Assembly: GCA_038103905.1 (NCBI GenBank)
Contig: JAYNZW010000004.1
Location: forward strand, 42,707-106,706
DNA from: CABYIR01 sp038103905
Lineage (GTDB): Bacteria > Pseudomonadota > Alphaproteobacteria > Pelagibacterales > AG-422-B15
Direction of reading: 5' to 3'
DNA: 64,000 nt
The notes below the pieces were generated by a model. The model searched no databases. It saw only the letters and a list, made by a program, of their open reading frames with translations, and had not been told where the DNA came from. Made by a program: the position numbers and the translations under genes. Shown here in pieces: positions 24,802 to 33,809 of the stretch (the stretch's first letter is position 1; each line of letters starts with the position of its first letter).

Positions 24802-25788
24802 ATGAAATTTATAGATGAAGCCAAAGTATTTATCAAAAGTGGTGATGGTGGCGATGGTTGTTTAAGTTTTCGAAGAGAAAAGTTTATTGAGTTTGGTGGA
24901 CCTGATGGTGGCAATGGAGGAAAAGGTGGAGATATTTTTATTAAAGGGACCAAATCATTAAATACTCTTGTTGATTACAGATTTCAAAAGCACTTTAAAG
25001 CAAAAAAAGGTCGCCATGGTTCTGGACGCAATAGAACAGGTGCCGCTGGTCAAGATATAACACTTAAACTTCCATTGGGTACAGAAATCTTTATTGAGAA
25101 CGAACTTATAGCTGATGTAATATCTACAGAAAAATTTTTACTATTTCCTGGAGGTAAAGGTGGTTTAGGAAATATTAATTTTAAATCATCTACTAATAGA
25201 GCTCCCAGAAAAACAACTCCTGGAGGCAAGGGTAAAGAAGCAGAAGTTTTTTTTAAATTAAAACTATTAGCTGATATAGGTCTTGTAGGATTACCAAATG
25301 CTGGAAAGTCAAGTTTATTAAGATCAATCTCTGCGGCCAAACCTAAAGTTGCAGATTACCCATTTACTACACTTGAACCAAAATTAGGAGTAATTAGAAT
25401 TGGAGATGACGAAGCAGTAGTAGCTGACATTCCAGGCTTAATATCTGGAGCTAACAGTGGATCTGGATTAGGAATACAATTTTTAAAACATATTGAAAGA
25501 TGTAAATCTATTATACATATGGTTGATATTTCTGCACAAGATCCAATTATGGATTACAAAACTATAATTAAAGAGCTGGATGGTTTTGATAAAAGCATTA
25601 ATAAGAAAGAGAAAATTATTATCTTAAATAAATCAGATTTACTAGCTGATGATGAAATTCAAAATATAATTTCAAAATTTAGAGATTTAATAACTTGTCC
25701 ACTATATGTAATATCAACTATTACACAAAGTGGAATTGAAGAATTAAAAACTAATATAGTTCAATTTGGGAGAAATAATGAACTTTGA
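24802..25788 (+). CDS. obgE: Obg GTPase
   Basis: Essential GTPase associated with the 50S subunit and stress signalling. It has 328 residues. The glycine-rich Obg domain (residues 1-155) has GGDGCLSFRREKFIEFGGP and GRHGSGRNRTGAAG. The G domain has GLPNAGKSSLL (P-loop), the DIPGLISGA switch and NKSDLL. There is no extended C-terminal OCT domain. The canonical order rplU-rpmA-obgE-proB is preserved. Its last 11 bases overlap proB. Confidence 0.96.
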   Translation: MKFIDEAKVFIKSGDGGDGCLSFRREKFIEFGGPDGGNGGKGGDIFIKGTKSLNTLVDYRFQKHFKAKKGRHGSGRNRTGAAGQDITLKLPLGTEIFIENELIADVISTEKFLLFPGGKGGLGNINFKSSTNRAPRKTTPGGKGKEAEVFFKLKLLADIGLVGLPNAGKSSLLRSISAAKPKVADYPFTTLEPKLGVIRIGDDEAVVADIPGLISGANSGSGLGIQFLKHIERCKSIIHMVDISAQDPIMDYKTIIKELDGFDKSINKKEKIIILNKSDLLADDEIQNIISKFRDLITCPLYVISTITQSGIEELKTNIVQFGRNNEL

Positions 25789-26887
25789 TGATACAAAAAG
25801 AATAGTAATTAAAATTGGATCTTCATTACTATTTCATGAAGATAACAATAAATTAAATGAAAAATGGCTATTAAGCCTTGCTGAAGATATTCGTTATTTG
25901 AATGAAAATAATAAAGAAGTAATTATTGTTACATCGGGTGCCATTGCTCTAGGTGCAAAAGACTTAGATCTAGATAGAAATGAAATGAAATTAGATATAA
26001 ATCAAGCTATTTCATCTGTGGGACAAATACATTTAATGAGCTCTTATAAAAATGCTTTCGAAAAAAATGAAATAAAAATTGCTCAGATTCTTCTTACTTT
26101 AGATGATACAGAGCAAAGAAGAAGATCAATTAATGCAAGACGAACAATTGACACTTTGCTTAAGATGGGAATAGTTCCTATTGTAAATGAAAATGACACT
26201 ATTGCTACAAGTGAAATAAAATATGGAGATAATGATAGACTTGCATCAAGAGTTGCACAGATCACAAGCTCTGATTGTTTGATATTACTTTCCAATATAA
26301 ATGGCTTATATTCATCAGACCCAAAAAATAATGATAAAATAAAATTAATTTCTGAAATCACTGAAATTAATGAAGATATTGAAAAAATGGTTGGTGACTC
26401 TGTCTCGGAACTTGGAAAAGGAGGAATGAAAACAAAGATTTCAGCTGCAAAAACTGCAATGGCCTCTGGATGCCACATGGCAATCACCAATGGCACAATC
26501 GATAACCCAATCAAAGCCCTGTTTAAAAAAAGACCATGTACATGGTTTAAGCCTTCAAGAACACCATTAGCAGCTAGAAAACAGTGGATTGTAGGAACGA
26601 TGAAACCTATTGGAACAGTAATTATTGATAATGGAGCCGTTAAAGCTCTAAAAAAAGGGAGCAGTTTATTACCCGCTGGTATAATTCAAGTTACTGGTGA
26701 CTTTTCACGTGGTGATGTAATATCTGTATTATCAAAAGAAAATGAAAAAATTGGACTTGGACTCGCTGGATATTCCTCTAATGATGCAAATAAAATAATG
26801 GGTCACAAAAGTAATGAAATTGCTGAGATACTAAATTACTCTTTCAGAGAAGAATTAATACATAAAGATGATCTAGTTTTATTATGA
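25778..26887 (+). CDS. proB: Glutamate 5-kinase
   Basis: Phosphorylates glutamate at the start of proline synthesis. From the ATG at 25778 it has 369 residues; this start has a GGGAGA ribosome site inside the end of obgE, so the TTG at 25766 is not used. The amino-acid kinase domain shows IKIGSSLLFHE, TSGAIALGAK, NENDTIATSEIKYGDNDRL and LLSNINGLYSSDP. A PUA domain follows residue ~275 (AGIIQVTGDFSRGDVISV). It overlaps proA by four bases. Confidence 0.95.
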   Translation: MNFDDTKRIVIKIGSSLLFHEDNNKLNEKWLLSLAEDIRYLNENNKEVIIVTSGAIALGAKDLDLDRNEMKLDINQAISSVGQIHLMSSYKNAFEKNEIKIAQILLTLDDTEQRRRSINARRTIDTLLKMGIVPIVNENDTIATSEIKYGDNDRLASRVAQITSSDCLILLSNINGLYSSDPKNNDKIKLISEITEINEDIEKMVGDSVSELGKGGMKTKISAAKTAMASGCHMAITNGTIDNPIKALFKKRPCTWFKPSRTPLAARKQWIVGTMKPIGTVIIDNGAVKALKKGSSLLPAGIIQVTGDFSRGDVISVLSKENEKIGLGLAGYSSNDANKIMGHKSNEIAEILNYSFREELIHKDDLVLL

Positions 26888-28140
26888 GTATAAATGAAGA
26901 GTTAAATAATATTGGAAAAAAAAGTTTAATTGCCTCAGATCAAGTAAAAAATTTTACATCTGATGAAAAAAATAATTTGCTTATTAAGATTTCAGAGCAA
27001 ATTAATCTTGATAGAGACTTAATACTTGAAGCTAATAAAAAAGATATATCAATCGCTACTGAATCAATTGATAAAGCTATGCTTGATAGATTGGCATTAA
27101 ATTCTGAAAGAGTTGACTCTATTATTAAATCAATTGAGGACATTGTATCTCTTGAAGATCCAATAAATAAAGTACTTAATAAAAATGAAAGACCGAATGG
27201 GATGGTGGTCGAGAGAATTTCTGTTCCCTTAGGTGTAATTGGAATAATTTATGAAAGTCGACCAAACGTCACAATTGATGCTAGTGTCTTATGCTTAAAA
27301 GCTGGTAATTCAGTCATTCTGAGAGGTGGAAAGGAATCATATTATTCAAATTTGCAACTTGCAAATTCGGCACGTAATGCACTTCGAGAAGCTGGCTATG
27401 ATGAAAATATTATTCAGTTCATAGAAACTATAAATAGAGATGCGGTTGATTATATGCTTTCAGAGATGGGGCAGTATATTGATGTGATAATACCGAGAGG
27501 AGGAAAAGGACTCGTAAAAAAAGTTCAAGATAAAGCCAAAATTCCTGTGATTGGTCATCTAGACGGTATTTGTCATGTATATGTTGATGAATATGCCGAT
27601 AAAGATAAAGCAGAACAATTAGTGAATAATTCAAAATTGAGAAGAACAGGAATTTGTGGTGCTGCTGAAACCCTACTAATACATAAAAATTGTGTTGAGA
27701 GTCATATGCCAAATATCTTAAACCTCCTCAAAAATGGTGGATGTGAAATTAGAGGAGATGAAACAGTAATAGAAAATTTTCCAGATTTAGCAAAAGCAAA
27801 TGAAGATGATTGGAAGACTGAATATCTAGACTCGATTATTTCAGTTAAAGTTGTTAAAAATGTAAATGAAGCTATAGAACATATTGCTAAATATGGCTCT
27901 AATCATACTGAAAGTATAATTACTGAAGATATCAATAATGCTGAATTATTTCTCAATCATGTCAGTAGTGCGATTGTTATGCATAATACATCTACCCAAT
28001 TTGCTGATGGAGGTGAGTTTGGTCTTGGAGCAGAAATTGGCATTGCTACAGGAAAACTTCATGCAAGAGGACCTGTTGGATTAGAAGGACTAACGACCTA
28101 TAAGTATAAAGTTAGGGGCAATGGTCAAATTAGACCGTAA
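26884..28140 (+). CDS. proA: Gamma-glutamyl phosphate reductase
   Basis: NADPH-dependent reduction of glutamyl-5-phosphate to glutamate-5-semialdehyde. The 418-residue aldehyde-dehydrogenase fold has PLGVIGIIYESRPNVTIDA and CLKAGNSVILRGGKE. RRTGICGAAETLL contains the catalytic cysteine, and FADGGEFGLGAEIGIATG with RGPVGLEGLTTYKY follows near the end. Directly coupled to proB through ATGA. Confidence 0.96.
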   Translation: MSINEELNNIGKKSLIASDQVKNFTSDEKNNLLIKISEQINLDRDLILEANKKDISIATESIDKAMLDRLALNSERVDSIIKSIEDIVSLEDPINKVLNKNERPNGMVVERISVPLGVIGIIYESRPNVTIDASVLCLKAGNSVILRGGKESYYSNLQLANSARNALREAGYDENIIQFIETINRDAVDYMLSEMGQYIDVIIPRGGKGLVKKVQDKAKIPVIGHLDGICHVYVDEYADKDKAEQLVNNSKLRRTGICGAAETLLIHKNCVESHMPNILNLLKNGGCEIRGDETVIENFPDLAKANEDDWKTEYLDSIISVKVVKNVNEAIEHIAKYGSNHTESIITEDINNAELFLNHVSSAIVMHNTSTQFADGGEFGLGAEIGIATGKLHARGPVGLEGLTTYKYKVRGNGQIRP

Positions 28141-28145
28141 TAAGA

Positions 28146-28703
28146 ATGAGAATTGGTATACTTGGCAGCTCCTTTAATCCACCACATGAAGGTCATTTGA
28201 AAATTAGTGATAAAGCAATCAATTTATTTGCTCTTGATCAGATATGGTGGCTTATAACAAAAAAGAATCCATTCAAAAATAAAAATCTCTATATAAATTT
28301 TAAAGAAAGAGAAAATAAAATTAAATCGATGATTGATAATGAAAGAATTAAATTAAAGTACTTTGAGGAGAATACACAATCAAATTATTTAATAGATAAT
28401 CTATTATATATTAAAAGTAATTTCGCAGAAAATGAATATATTTTTTTAATGGGCAGCGACTCATTTATTGAGATAGATAAATGGAAAGATTATAATAACA
28501 TTTTCAAAGAAATACGAATAGCTGTATTCAATCGTGGATCAAATGTTAATCAAATAAATAATTGTAAAGCAGGCGTTGAATATAACAAATTCAAATTTGA
28601 ATATCCTGGAGAAGATATTTTTAATAATAGGCTGCCAAGTTGGACATTTATTTCAGATTTTAGTATTAATGTTTCATCAAGTGAAATGAGAAAGCAAAAA
28701 TAA
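28146..28703 (+). CDS. nadD: Nicotinate-nucleotide adenylyltransferase
   Basis: Adenylates nicotinate mononucleotide in NAD synthesis. It has 185 residues. The nucleotidyl-transferase motif is ILGSSFNPPHEGHLKISDKA, and WWLITKKNPFKN and FLMGSDSFIEIDKW are conserved in NadD. The C-terminal ISSTxIR-type motif appears as VSSSEMRKQK at the very end, so the protein is slightly shorter than many homologues, which continue about 10-15 residues. It is in the usual proA-nadD-rsfS order. Confidence 0.92.
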   Translation: MRIGILGSSFNPPHEGHLKISDKAINLFALDQIWWLITKKNPFKNKNLYINFKERENKIKSMIDNERIKLKYFEENTQSNYLIDNLLYIKSNFAENEYIFLMGSDSFIEIDKWKDYNNIFKEIRIAVFNRGSNVNQINNCKAGVEYNKFKFEYPGEDIFNNRLPSWTFISDFSINVSSSEMRKQK

Positions 28704-28707
28704 TATA

Positions 28708-29028
28708 GTGGACATTCTAAAAAACATTATTGAGGATTTAGAGGATAATAAGGCTATTGATATTGTTAGCTTGGATGTTAAAGAAAAAACTTCAATAACT
28801 GATTTTATGGTCTTTGCTACTGGAACTTCAAATAGACATATACATTCTCTTTCTCGCTCAATCTACGAAAAACTCAAAAAAAATGGATTTACAAACTCTG
28901 TAGTAGAAGGAGATAATTCCACTGGATGGATCGTAATTGATACAGGCGATGTTGTAGTTCACATTTTTAAAAAAGAATCTAGAGAATTTTATAATTTAGA
29001 AAAAATGTGGTCCGCTGAAATTGAATAA
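28708..29028 (+). CDS. rsfS: Ribosomal silencing factor RsfS
   Basis: Binds L14 on the 50S subunit and blocks subunit joining in stationary phase or starvation. It has 106 residues starting at a GTG. TDFMVFATGTSNRHIHSLS and GWIVIDTGDVVVHIFKKESR, then FYNLEKMWS, are family signatures. Four bases after nadD and five before rlmH. Confidence 0.94.
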   Translation: MDILKNIIEDLEDNKAIDIVSLDVKEKTSITDFMVFATGTSNRHIHSLSRSIYEKLKKNGFTNSVVEGDNSTGWIVIDTGDVVVHIFKKESREFYNLEKMWSAEIE

Positions 29029-29033
29029 ATTTT

Positions 29034-29471
29034 ATGAAGATTGATATTTTTTATCATGATAAATTTAAATTTAGTTTTGAAAAAGATTTAGCAGAAATTT
29101 ATTTAAAACGCCTTAAAAGTATTCCAAAAAGTATAGTTTCATCAGTCAATTATAAAAAAATAAACTCAAAAGAATTAAAAAAAATTGTAAGTGAGAATAA
29201 GAATAAATCTTATTTAGTTTTTCTTGATGAAGAAGGAAAACAATTATCTTCAAAACAATTATCTGATTTCATTTTTTCAAAGATAAATAAAAATTTGATT
29301 TTCTTCATTGGTGCTACGGATGGTTTTAATGAAGAAATATTAAAATTTAGTGATCTTTCATTGTCGTTAGGAAAAATGACCTATACTCATTCATTTGCTC
29401 TAATTATTTTATTAGAACAAATATATAGATCTGCTACTATTAAAATAAATCATCCATATCATAGAGAGTAA
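29034..29471 (+). CDS. rlmH: 23S rRNA pseudouridine-1915 N3-methyltransferase
   Basis: SPOUT methyltransferase that modifies pseudouridine 1915 in helix 69. It has 145 residues: YLVFLDEEGKQLSSKQLSDF, FFIGATDGFNEEIL and LGKMTYTHSFALIILLEQIY are the SPOUT knot and SAM site; HPYHRE ends the protein as in the family. It is directly followed by ctpA after one base, without the gpmI and envC genes I recall in this slot in other alphaproteobacteria. Confidence 0.95.
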   Translation: MKIDIFYHDKFKFSFEKDLAEIYLKRLKSIPKSIVSSVNYKKINSKELKKIVSENKNKSYLVFLDEEGKQLSSKQLSDFIFSKINKNLIFFIGATDGFNEEILKFSDLSLSLGKMTYTHSFALIILLEQIYRSATIKINHPYHRE

Positions 29472-29472
29472 T

Positions 29473-30621
29473 ATGAAATCATTTCTTATAACTTGTTTAC
29501 TAATTATTGCATTTTCTTTGAGCTCGAGTTATGCGGAAAGTAATAAAAATTTATATGAAAAGCTAGATTCGTTTGGAGATGTATTTGACTTAATTCAAAA
29601 GAATTATGTTGAAGAAGTTGAAGATGAAAAAGTAATTGAATTTGCAATTAATGGAATGCTTCAAGCTTTAGATCCTCACTCAGGTTATATGAATACCGAA
29701 CAGTATATTGAAATGCAGGAAGAAACAGAGGGTGAGTTTGGTGGTTTAGGAATTGAAGTAACTATGGAAAATGGATTTATAAAAATCATCACTCCAATAG
29801 ATGATACTCCCGCAGCTGAAGCAGGGGTAATGCCTGGAGATTTTATAACTCATATTAATGGAGAGAGTATCCAGGGACAATCTTTGCAGGAAGGTGTAGA
29901 AAAATTAAGAGGTTTGGTGGGTACAAGTGTAGAAATATCTATAGCACGTGCTGGTGAAGATGAGGTTCTAATTAAATCAATTAAAAGAGCTATTATTACA
30001 GTTCAAGCTGTAAAATTCAGACGTGAAGATAATATTGGTTACATAAGACTAATTTCTTTCAGCGAACAGGCTGGAAAAGGAATCAAAAAAGCAATTAAAT
30101 CATTACAAAAAGAAATAGGTGAAAAAAATATATCAGGATTTATTTTAGATTTAAGAAATAATCCAGGTGGCTTGCTGGGCCAGTCTATTGATGTAACAAA
30201 TCATTTCCTGAGTTCAGGAGAAATAGTTTCGACAAAAGGTAGAGGTAAAAGAAATATTGCTCGATTTGATGCAACAAAAGGTGATCTAACTAATGGGAAG
30301 CCCCTTATTGTTCTAATTAATGAGGGTTCTGCATCAGCTTCTGAAATTGTAGCTGGAGCACTGCAAGATCACAAAAGAGCAATAATACTAGGGGCGCAGT
30401 CTTATGGAAAAGGGTCTGTTCAAACAATCTTTCCCCTAAATGATAAAAGTGCAATTCGTATGACTACAGCTCTATATTACACACCTTCTGGTGACTCAAT
30501 TCATAAAATTGGTGTAATTCCAGACATTGAAGTCAAAAGTGATTTCAGTAATGAAAATGAGACTGATAAACAATTAGATTATGCTTTGGAATTGCTGAAT
30601 GAAGAAAAATCAATTAATTAA
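29473..30621 (+). CDS. ctpA: Carboxyl-terminal processing protease (S41)
   Basis: Periplasmic serine protease with a PDZ domain that trims C-termini of envelope proteins. It has 382 residues: signal peptide about 1-21 (ending SSSYA), a PDZ domain about 85-165 (EFGGLGIEVTM and MPGDFITHINGESI), and the S41 domain. The catalytic serine is probably Ser288 in NEGSASASEIV and the catalytic lysine Lys313 in QSYGKGSVQ. It overlaps rppH by 23 bases. Confidence 0.94.
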   Translation: MKSFLITCLLIIAFSLSSSYAESNKNLYEKLDSFGDVFDLIQKNYVEEVEDEKVIEFAINGMLQALDPHSGYMNTEQYIEMQEETEGEFGGLGIEVTMENGFIKIITPIDDTPAAEAGVMPGDFITHINGESIQGQSLQEGVEKLRGLVGTSVEISIARAGEDEVLIKSIKRAIITVQAVKFRREDNIGYIRLISFSEQAGKGIKKAIKSLQKEIGEKNISGFILDLRNNPGGLLGQSIDVTNHFLSSGEIVSTKGRGKRNIARFDATKGDLTNGKPLIVLINEGSASASEIVAGALQDHKRAIILGAQSYGKGSVQTIFPLNDKSAIRMTTALYYTPSGDSIHKIGVIPDIEVKSDFSNENETDKQLDYALELLNEEKSIN

Positions 30622-31090
30622 AAATACTTCAAAGATATATAGAAAAGGCGTTGGGATAATGCTTCTTAATGAAGAAGGAAAAATCTTTGTTGGTCAAAGA
30701 TTTGATAAAGATAAAGCTGCATGGCAAATGCCACAAGGTGGCATTGATAAAGGTGAGAAATCTATCGAAGCTCTAAAAAGAGAATTAGAAGAAGAAACAG
30801 GAATCAAAAATAATTTTGAAATTTTAAAAAAGAGTAAAAAAAAATATACATATGACTTACCTTCTGCGCTACAAAAAAAATTATGGAAAGGAAGATTTAA
30901 AGGTCAGGAGCAAAGATGGTACTTATTAAGGTTTAAAGGTAGTGACAGTGAAATAAATATTAATACAAAAAAACCTGAATTTAAAAATTGGAAATGGGTT
31001 TCAAATATAGAATTAATTAAAAAAATTGTACCATTTAAAAGAGAACTTTATAAAGCTGTGCTAGATGAGTTTAAAGATTATTTAGTTTAG
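30599..31090 (+). CDS. rppH: RNA pyrophosphohydrolase
   Basis: Nudix enzyme removing pyrophosphate from the 5' end of mRNA to trigger decay. It has 163 residues. The Nudix box spans residues 47-69 (GGIDKGEK...RELEEETGI). The N-terminal YRKGVGIMLLNEEGKIFVGQ and AAWQMPQGG, and the later KKLWKGRFKGQEQRWYLLRF, match RppH (also called IalA in alphaproteobacteria). It starts inside ctpA in another frame. The 3' end overlaps atpC by nine bases, convergently. Confidence 0.93.
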   Translation: MKKNQLIKNTSKIYRKGVGIMLLNEEGKIFVGQRFDKDKAAWQMPQGGIDKGEKSIEALKRELEEETGIKNNFEILKKSKKKYTYDLPSALQKKLWKGRFKGQEQRWYLLRFKGSDSEININTKKPEFKNWKWVSNIELIKKIVPFKRELYKAVLDEFKDYLV

Positions 31091-31471
31091 AAGTAATTTC
31101 AAGCTATCTAATTTTGTCATAATCTTATTTTTTTCTGACTCAGAGGCATTTGAAATTAGCTCATTATATTCTTCAATTTTGCTGCTAATAAAATCTGTAT
31201 TTATTTCATTTTCATCCGCAACTTCTTCTGCAACAAGTAACAGCTCATTATCAGTAAATTTTACGAATCCCCCATCTACATAAAATTGCACATTAGAATT
31301 GTCATCTTTTACAACTTTAATTATTCCAGGCCTTATTGAAGTAATAAAATTTGTATGTTGGGCAAGAAATCCTATGTCTCCCTCAACTCCAGGAACTGTT
31401 ATTTGTTCAGCTTGACCCTCTAGATAGATCTTTTCAGGAGTAACAAGTTTAAAAGAAAAATAATCTGACAT
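31082..31471 (-). CDS. atpC: F1 ATP synthase epsilon subunit
   Basis: Rotor-stalk subunit that couples and regulates F1. It has 129 residues. FKLVTPEKIYLEGQAEQITV, PGVEGDIGFLAQHTNFITSI and YVDGGFVKFTDNELLLVAEE are family strings; the C-terminal helical region is short. Last in the atpHAGDC operon. F0 genes are absent from the window, as is usual in alphaproteobacteria, where F0 and F1 are encoded apart. Confidence 0.95.
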   Translation of the reverse strand: MSDYFSFKLVTPEKIYLEGQAEQITVPGVEGDIGFLAQHTNFITSIRPGIIKVVKDDNSNVQFYVDGGFVKFTDNELLLVAEEVADENEINTDFISSKIEEYNELISNASESEKNKIMTKLDSLKLLLN

Positions 31472-31476
31472 ATTTT

Positions 31477-32904
31477 TTATGCAGCAGCTTCTTCAGCCAT
31501 TTTTTCAGCTTTTTTAACCGCCTCTTCCATAGTGCCTACCATATAAAAGGCAGCTTCAGGAAGATGATCATACTCTCCTTTGCAAATGGCATCAAAACCT
31601 TTGATTGTGTCTTCGAGATTAACGTAAGTACCTGGTGTTCCAGTAAATACCTCCGCAACAAAGAAAGGTTGAGACATAAATCTTTGAATTTTTCTTGCTC
31701 TAGCAACTGTGAGCTTATCTTCCTCAGATAGTTCATCCATTCCTAATATAGCAATAATATCTTGAAGAGATTTGTAGGTTTGAAGTATTGATTGTACATT
31801 TCTTGCTACCCTATAGTGCTCATCTCCAACAATTCTTGGATCTAAAATTCTTGAAGTACTATCTAATGGATCAACTGCTGGATATATTCCTAGCTCAGCA
31901 ATTTGACGAGAAAGCACTGTAGTTGCATCCAAGTGAGCAAAAGATGTAGCTGGTGCTGGATCAGTTAAATCATCTGCGGGCACATAAATGGCTTGTACAG
32001 AAGTAATTGAACCTTTATTCGTACTAGTAATTCTCTCTTGTAAGGATCCCATATCAGTTGCTAACGTTGGTTGATATCCAACAGCTGAGGGAATCCTTCC
32101 CAATAATGCTGATACCTCTGATCCAGCTTGAGTAAAACGGAAAATATTATCAACAAAGAATAAAACGTCCTGCCCCTCAACATCTCTAAAATACTCGGCA
32201 CATGTAAGGCCTGTAAGTGCAACTCTTGCTCTTGCTCCAGGAGGCTCATTCATTTGACCATAAACAAGAGCGCATTTTGATTTATCTCCTTCGAGATCAA
32301 TAACTCCTGACTCAATCATTTCATGATATAAGTCATTACCCTCTCTAGTTCTTTCACCAACGCCCGAGAATACAGAATATCCACCATGAGCTTTTGCAAT
32401 ATTATTAATTAACTCCATAATTAAAACGGTTTTACCAACACCAGCACCACCAAATAGACCAATTTTTCCACCTCTTGAATAAGGAGCAAGCAAGTCAACA
32501 ACCTTAATACCAGTGACTAAAACTTCTGTTTCTGTTGATTGATCAACAAAATCTGGAGCATTTCTGTGTATCGACCATTTTTCACTAGTTTCAATTGGAC
32601 CCCTTTCATCTACGGGATCGCCAATCACATTCATAATTCTGCCAAGTGTTTTTGGGCCAACAGGAACTTGTATTTGATTTCCAGTATCAATCACTTCATC
32701 ACCCCTGGTCATACCATCTGTTGAGTCCATCGCGATAGTTCTTACAGAAGATTCTCCAAGGTGCTGGGCTACTTCAAGTGTAATTGTTTTATCTCCAACT
32801 TTACACTCAAGTGCACCTAATATTGGAGGAATATTGTCCTCAAATGTCACATCAACCACAGCACCGATTACCTGTGAAATTTTTCCTTTATTATTAGTGG
32901 TCAT
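31477..32904 (-). CDS. atpD: F1 ATP synthase beta subunit
   Basis: Catalytic nucleotide-binding subunit of F1. It has 475 residues. The P-loop is GLFGGAGVGKTVLIMELI. GVGERTREGNDLYHEM, ALTGLTCAEYFRD, FVDNIFRFTQAGSEVSALLG and DPAPATSFAHLDATTVLSR follow in order. A strong AAAGGAG ribosome site precedes the ATG. Fourth in the operon. Confidence 0.98.
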   Translation of the reverse strand: MTTNNKGKISQVIGAVVDVTFEDNIPPILGALECKVGDKTITLEVAQHLGESSVRTIAMDSTDGMTRGDEVIDTGNQIQVPVGPKTLGRIMNVIGDPVDERGPIETSEKWSIHRNAPDFVDQSTETEVLVTGIKVVDLLAPYSRGGKIGLFGGAGVGKTVLIMELINNIAKAHGGYSVFSGVGERTREGNDLYHEMIESGVIDLEGDKSKCALVYGQMNEPPGARARVALTGLTCAEYFRDVEGQDVLFFVDNIFRFTQAGSEVSALLGRIPSAVGYQPTLATDMGSLQERITSTNKGSITSVQAIYVPADDLTDPAPATSFAHLDATTVLSRQIAELGIYPAVDPLDSTSRILDPRIVGDEHYRVARNVQSILQTYKSLQDIIAILGMDELSEEDKLTVARARKIQRFMSQPFFVAEVFTGTPGTYVNLEDTIKGFDAICKGEYDHLPEAAFYMVGTMEEAVKKAEKMAEEAAA

Positions 32905-32918
32905 ATTTAGCTCCTTTT

Positions 32919-33803
32919 TTAAACTGCTTCTGCTCCAGATATAATTTCAATTAATTCCTTAGTGATAACTGCCTGTCTAGAACGGTTATAAAATAAAGTC
33001 AACTTGTCAATCATGTCAGAGGCATTTCTAGAGGCATTATCCATTGCACTCATTCTTGCTCCCTGTTCACTTGCAGCACTTTCTAACAAAGCTTTAAATA
33101 TTTGAACTGCAAAATTCAATGGCAGTAATTCTTCAAGAATTTCAGCTTCACCAGGTTCAAAATCTAACATTGAGGTAGATGTATTTTCTTCAATATCATT
33201 ACTCATTTCAGTCTCAATTGGTAAAATTTTTTGTTGAGTTGGTGTTTGATCGATAACTGATTTAAATTTATTGTAAAAAATTGAACAGACGTCAAACTCA
33301 TTGTCAAAATACATTTTTATAATCTTTTGAGAAATATCTTTGGCATCCTGATAAGAAACTGACTTTACTGCTTTCATATCAATAACATCAACGATAAGAT
33401 CGCTGTATTTTCTTTTTAGAATGTCATAACCTTTTTTACCAATACAAATTACTTTAACTGTTTTATTTGATGACTGAAGATCTTCAATTTTTTCACGCAT
33501 TAACTTTGTGATTGATGAATTAAATCCACCACAAAGTCCTCTTTCAGAAGTAAATAAGATAAGAAGTTGCGTTTGATCATCTCCAGTACCCGTAAGCAGG
33601 TTCCTTTCGGTTGAAGTTGATACAACTTTTTTTGAAATTGAGCTAATTACATCATTCATAGTGTCTGAATAAGGTCTACTTGACTCAGCTGATTCTTGGG
33701 CTCTTCTTAGTTTTGCAGCTGCAACCATTTTCATTGCTTTAGTAATCTTCTGAGTAGACTTTACACTACCAATACGTTTTTTGAGATCGTCTAAACTTGG
33801 CAT
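32919..33803 (-). CDS. atpG: F1 ATP synthase gamma subunit
   Basis: Central shaft of F1. It has 294 residues. The N-terminal helix begins PSLDDLKKRIGSVKSTQKIT and TKAMKMVAAAKLRRAQ; SERGLCGGFNSSI lies in the middle, and the C-terminal helix has MSAMDNASRNASDMIDKL and YNRSRQAVITKELIEII. Standard family architecture and operon place. Confidence 0.97.
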   Translation of the reverse strand: MPSLDDLKKRIGSVKSTQKITKAMKMVAAAKLRRAQESAESSRPYSDTMNDVISSISKKVVSTSTERNLLTGTGDDQTQLLILFTSERGLCGGFNSSITKLMREKIEDLQSSNKTVKVICIGKKGYDILKRKYSDLIVDVIDMKAVKSVSYQDAKDISQKIIKMYFDNEFDVCSIFYNKFKSVIDQTPTQQKILPIETEMSNDIEENTSTSMLDFEPGEAEILEELLPLNFAVQIFKALLESAASEQGARMSAMDNASRNASDMIDKLTLFYNRSRQAVITKELIEIISGAEAV

Positions 33804-33809
33804 AATTAA

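Noticed and set aside
26083..26514. 143-residue open frame opposite proB
   Set aside because: Antisense shadow; no start signal and no motif, while proB is complete on the other strand.
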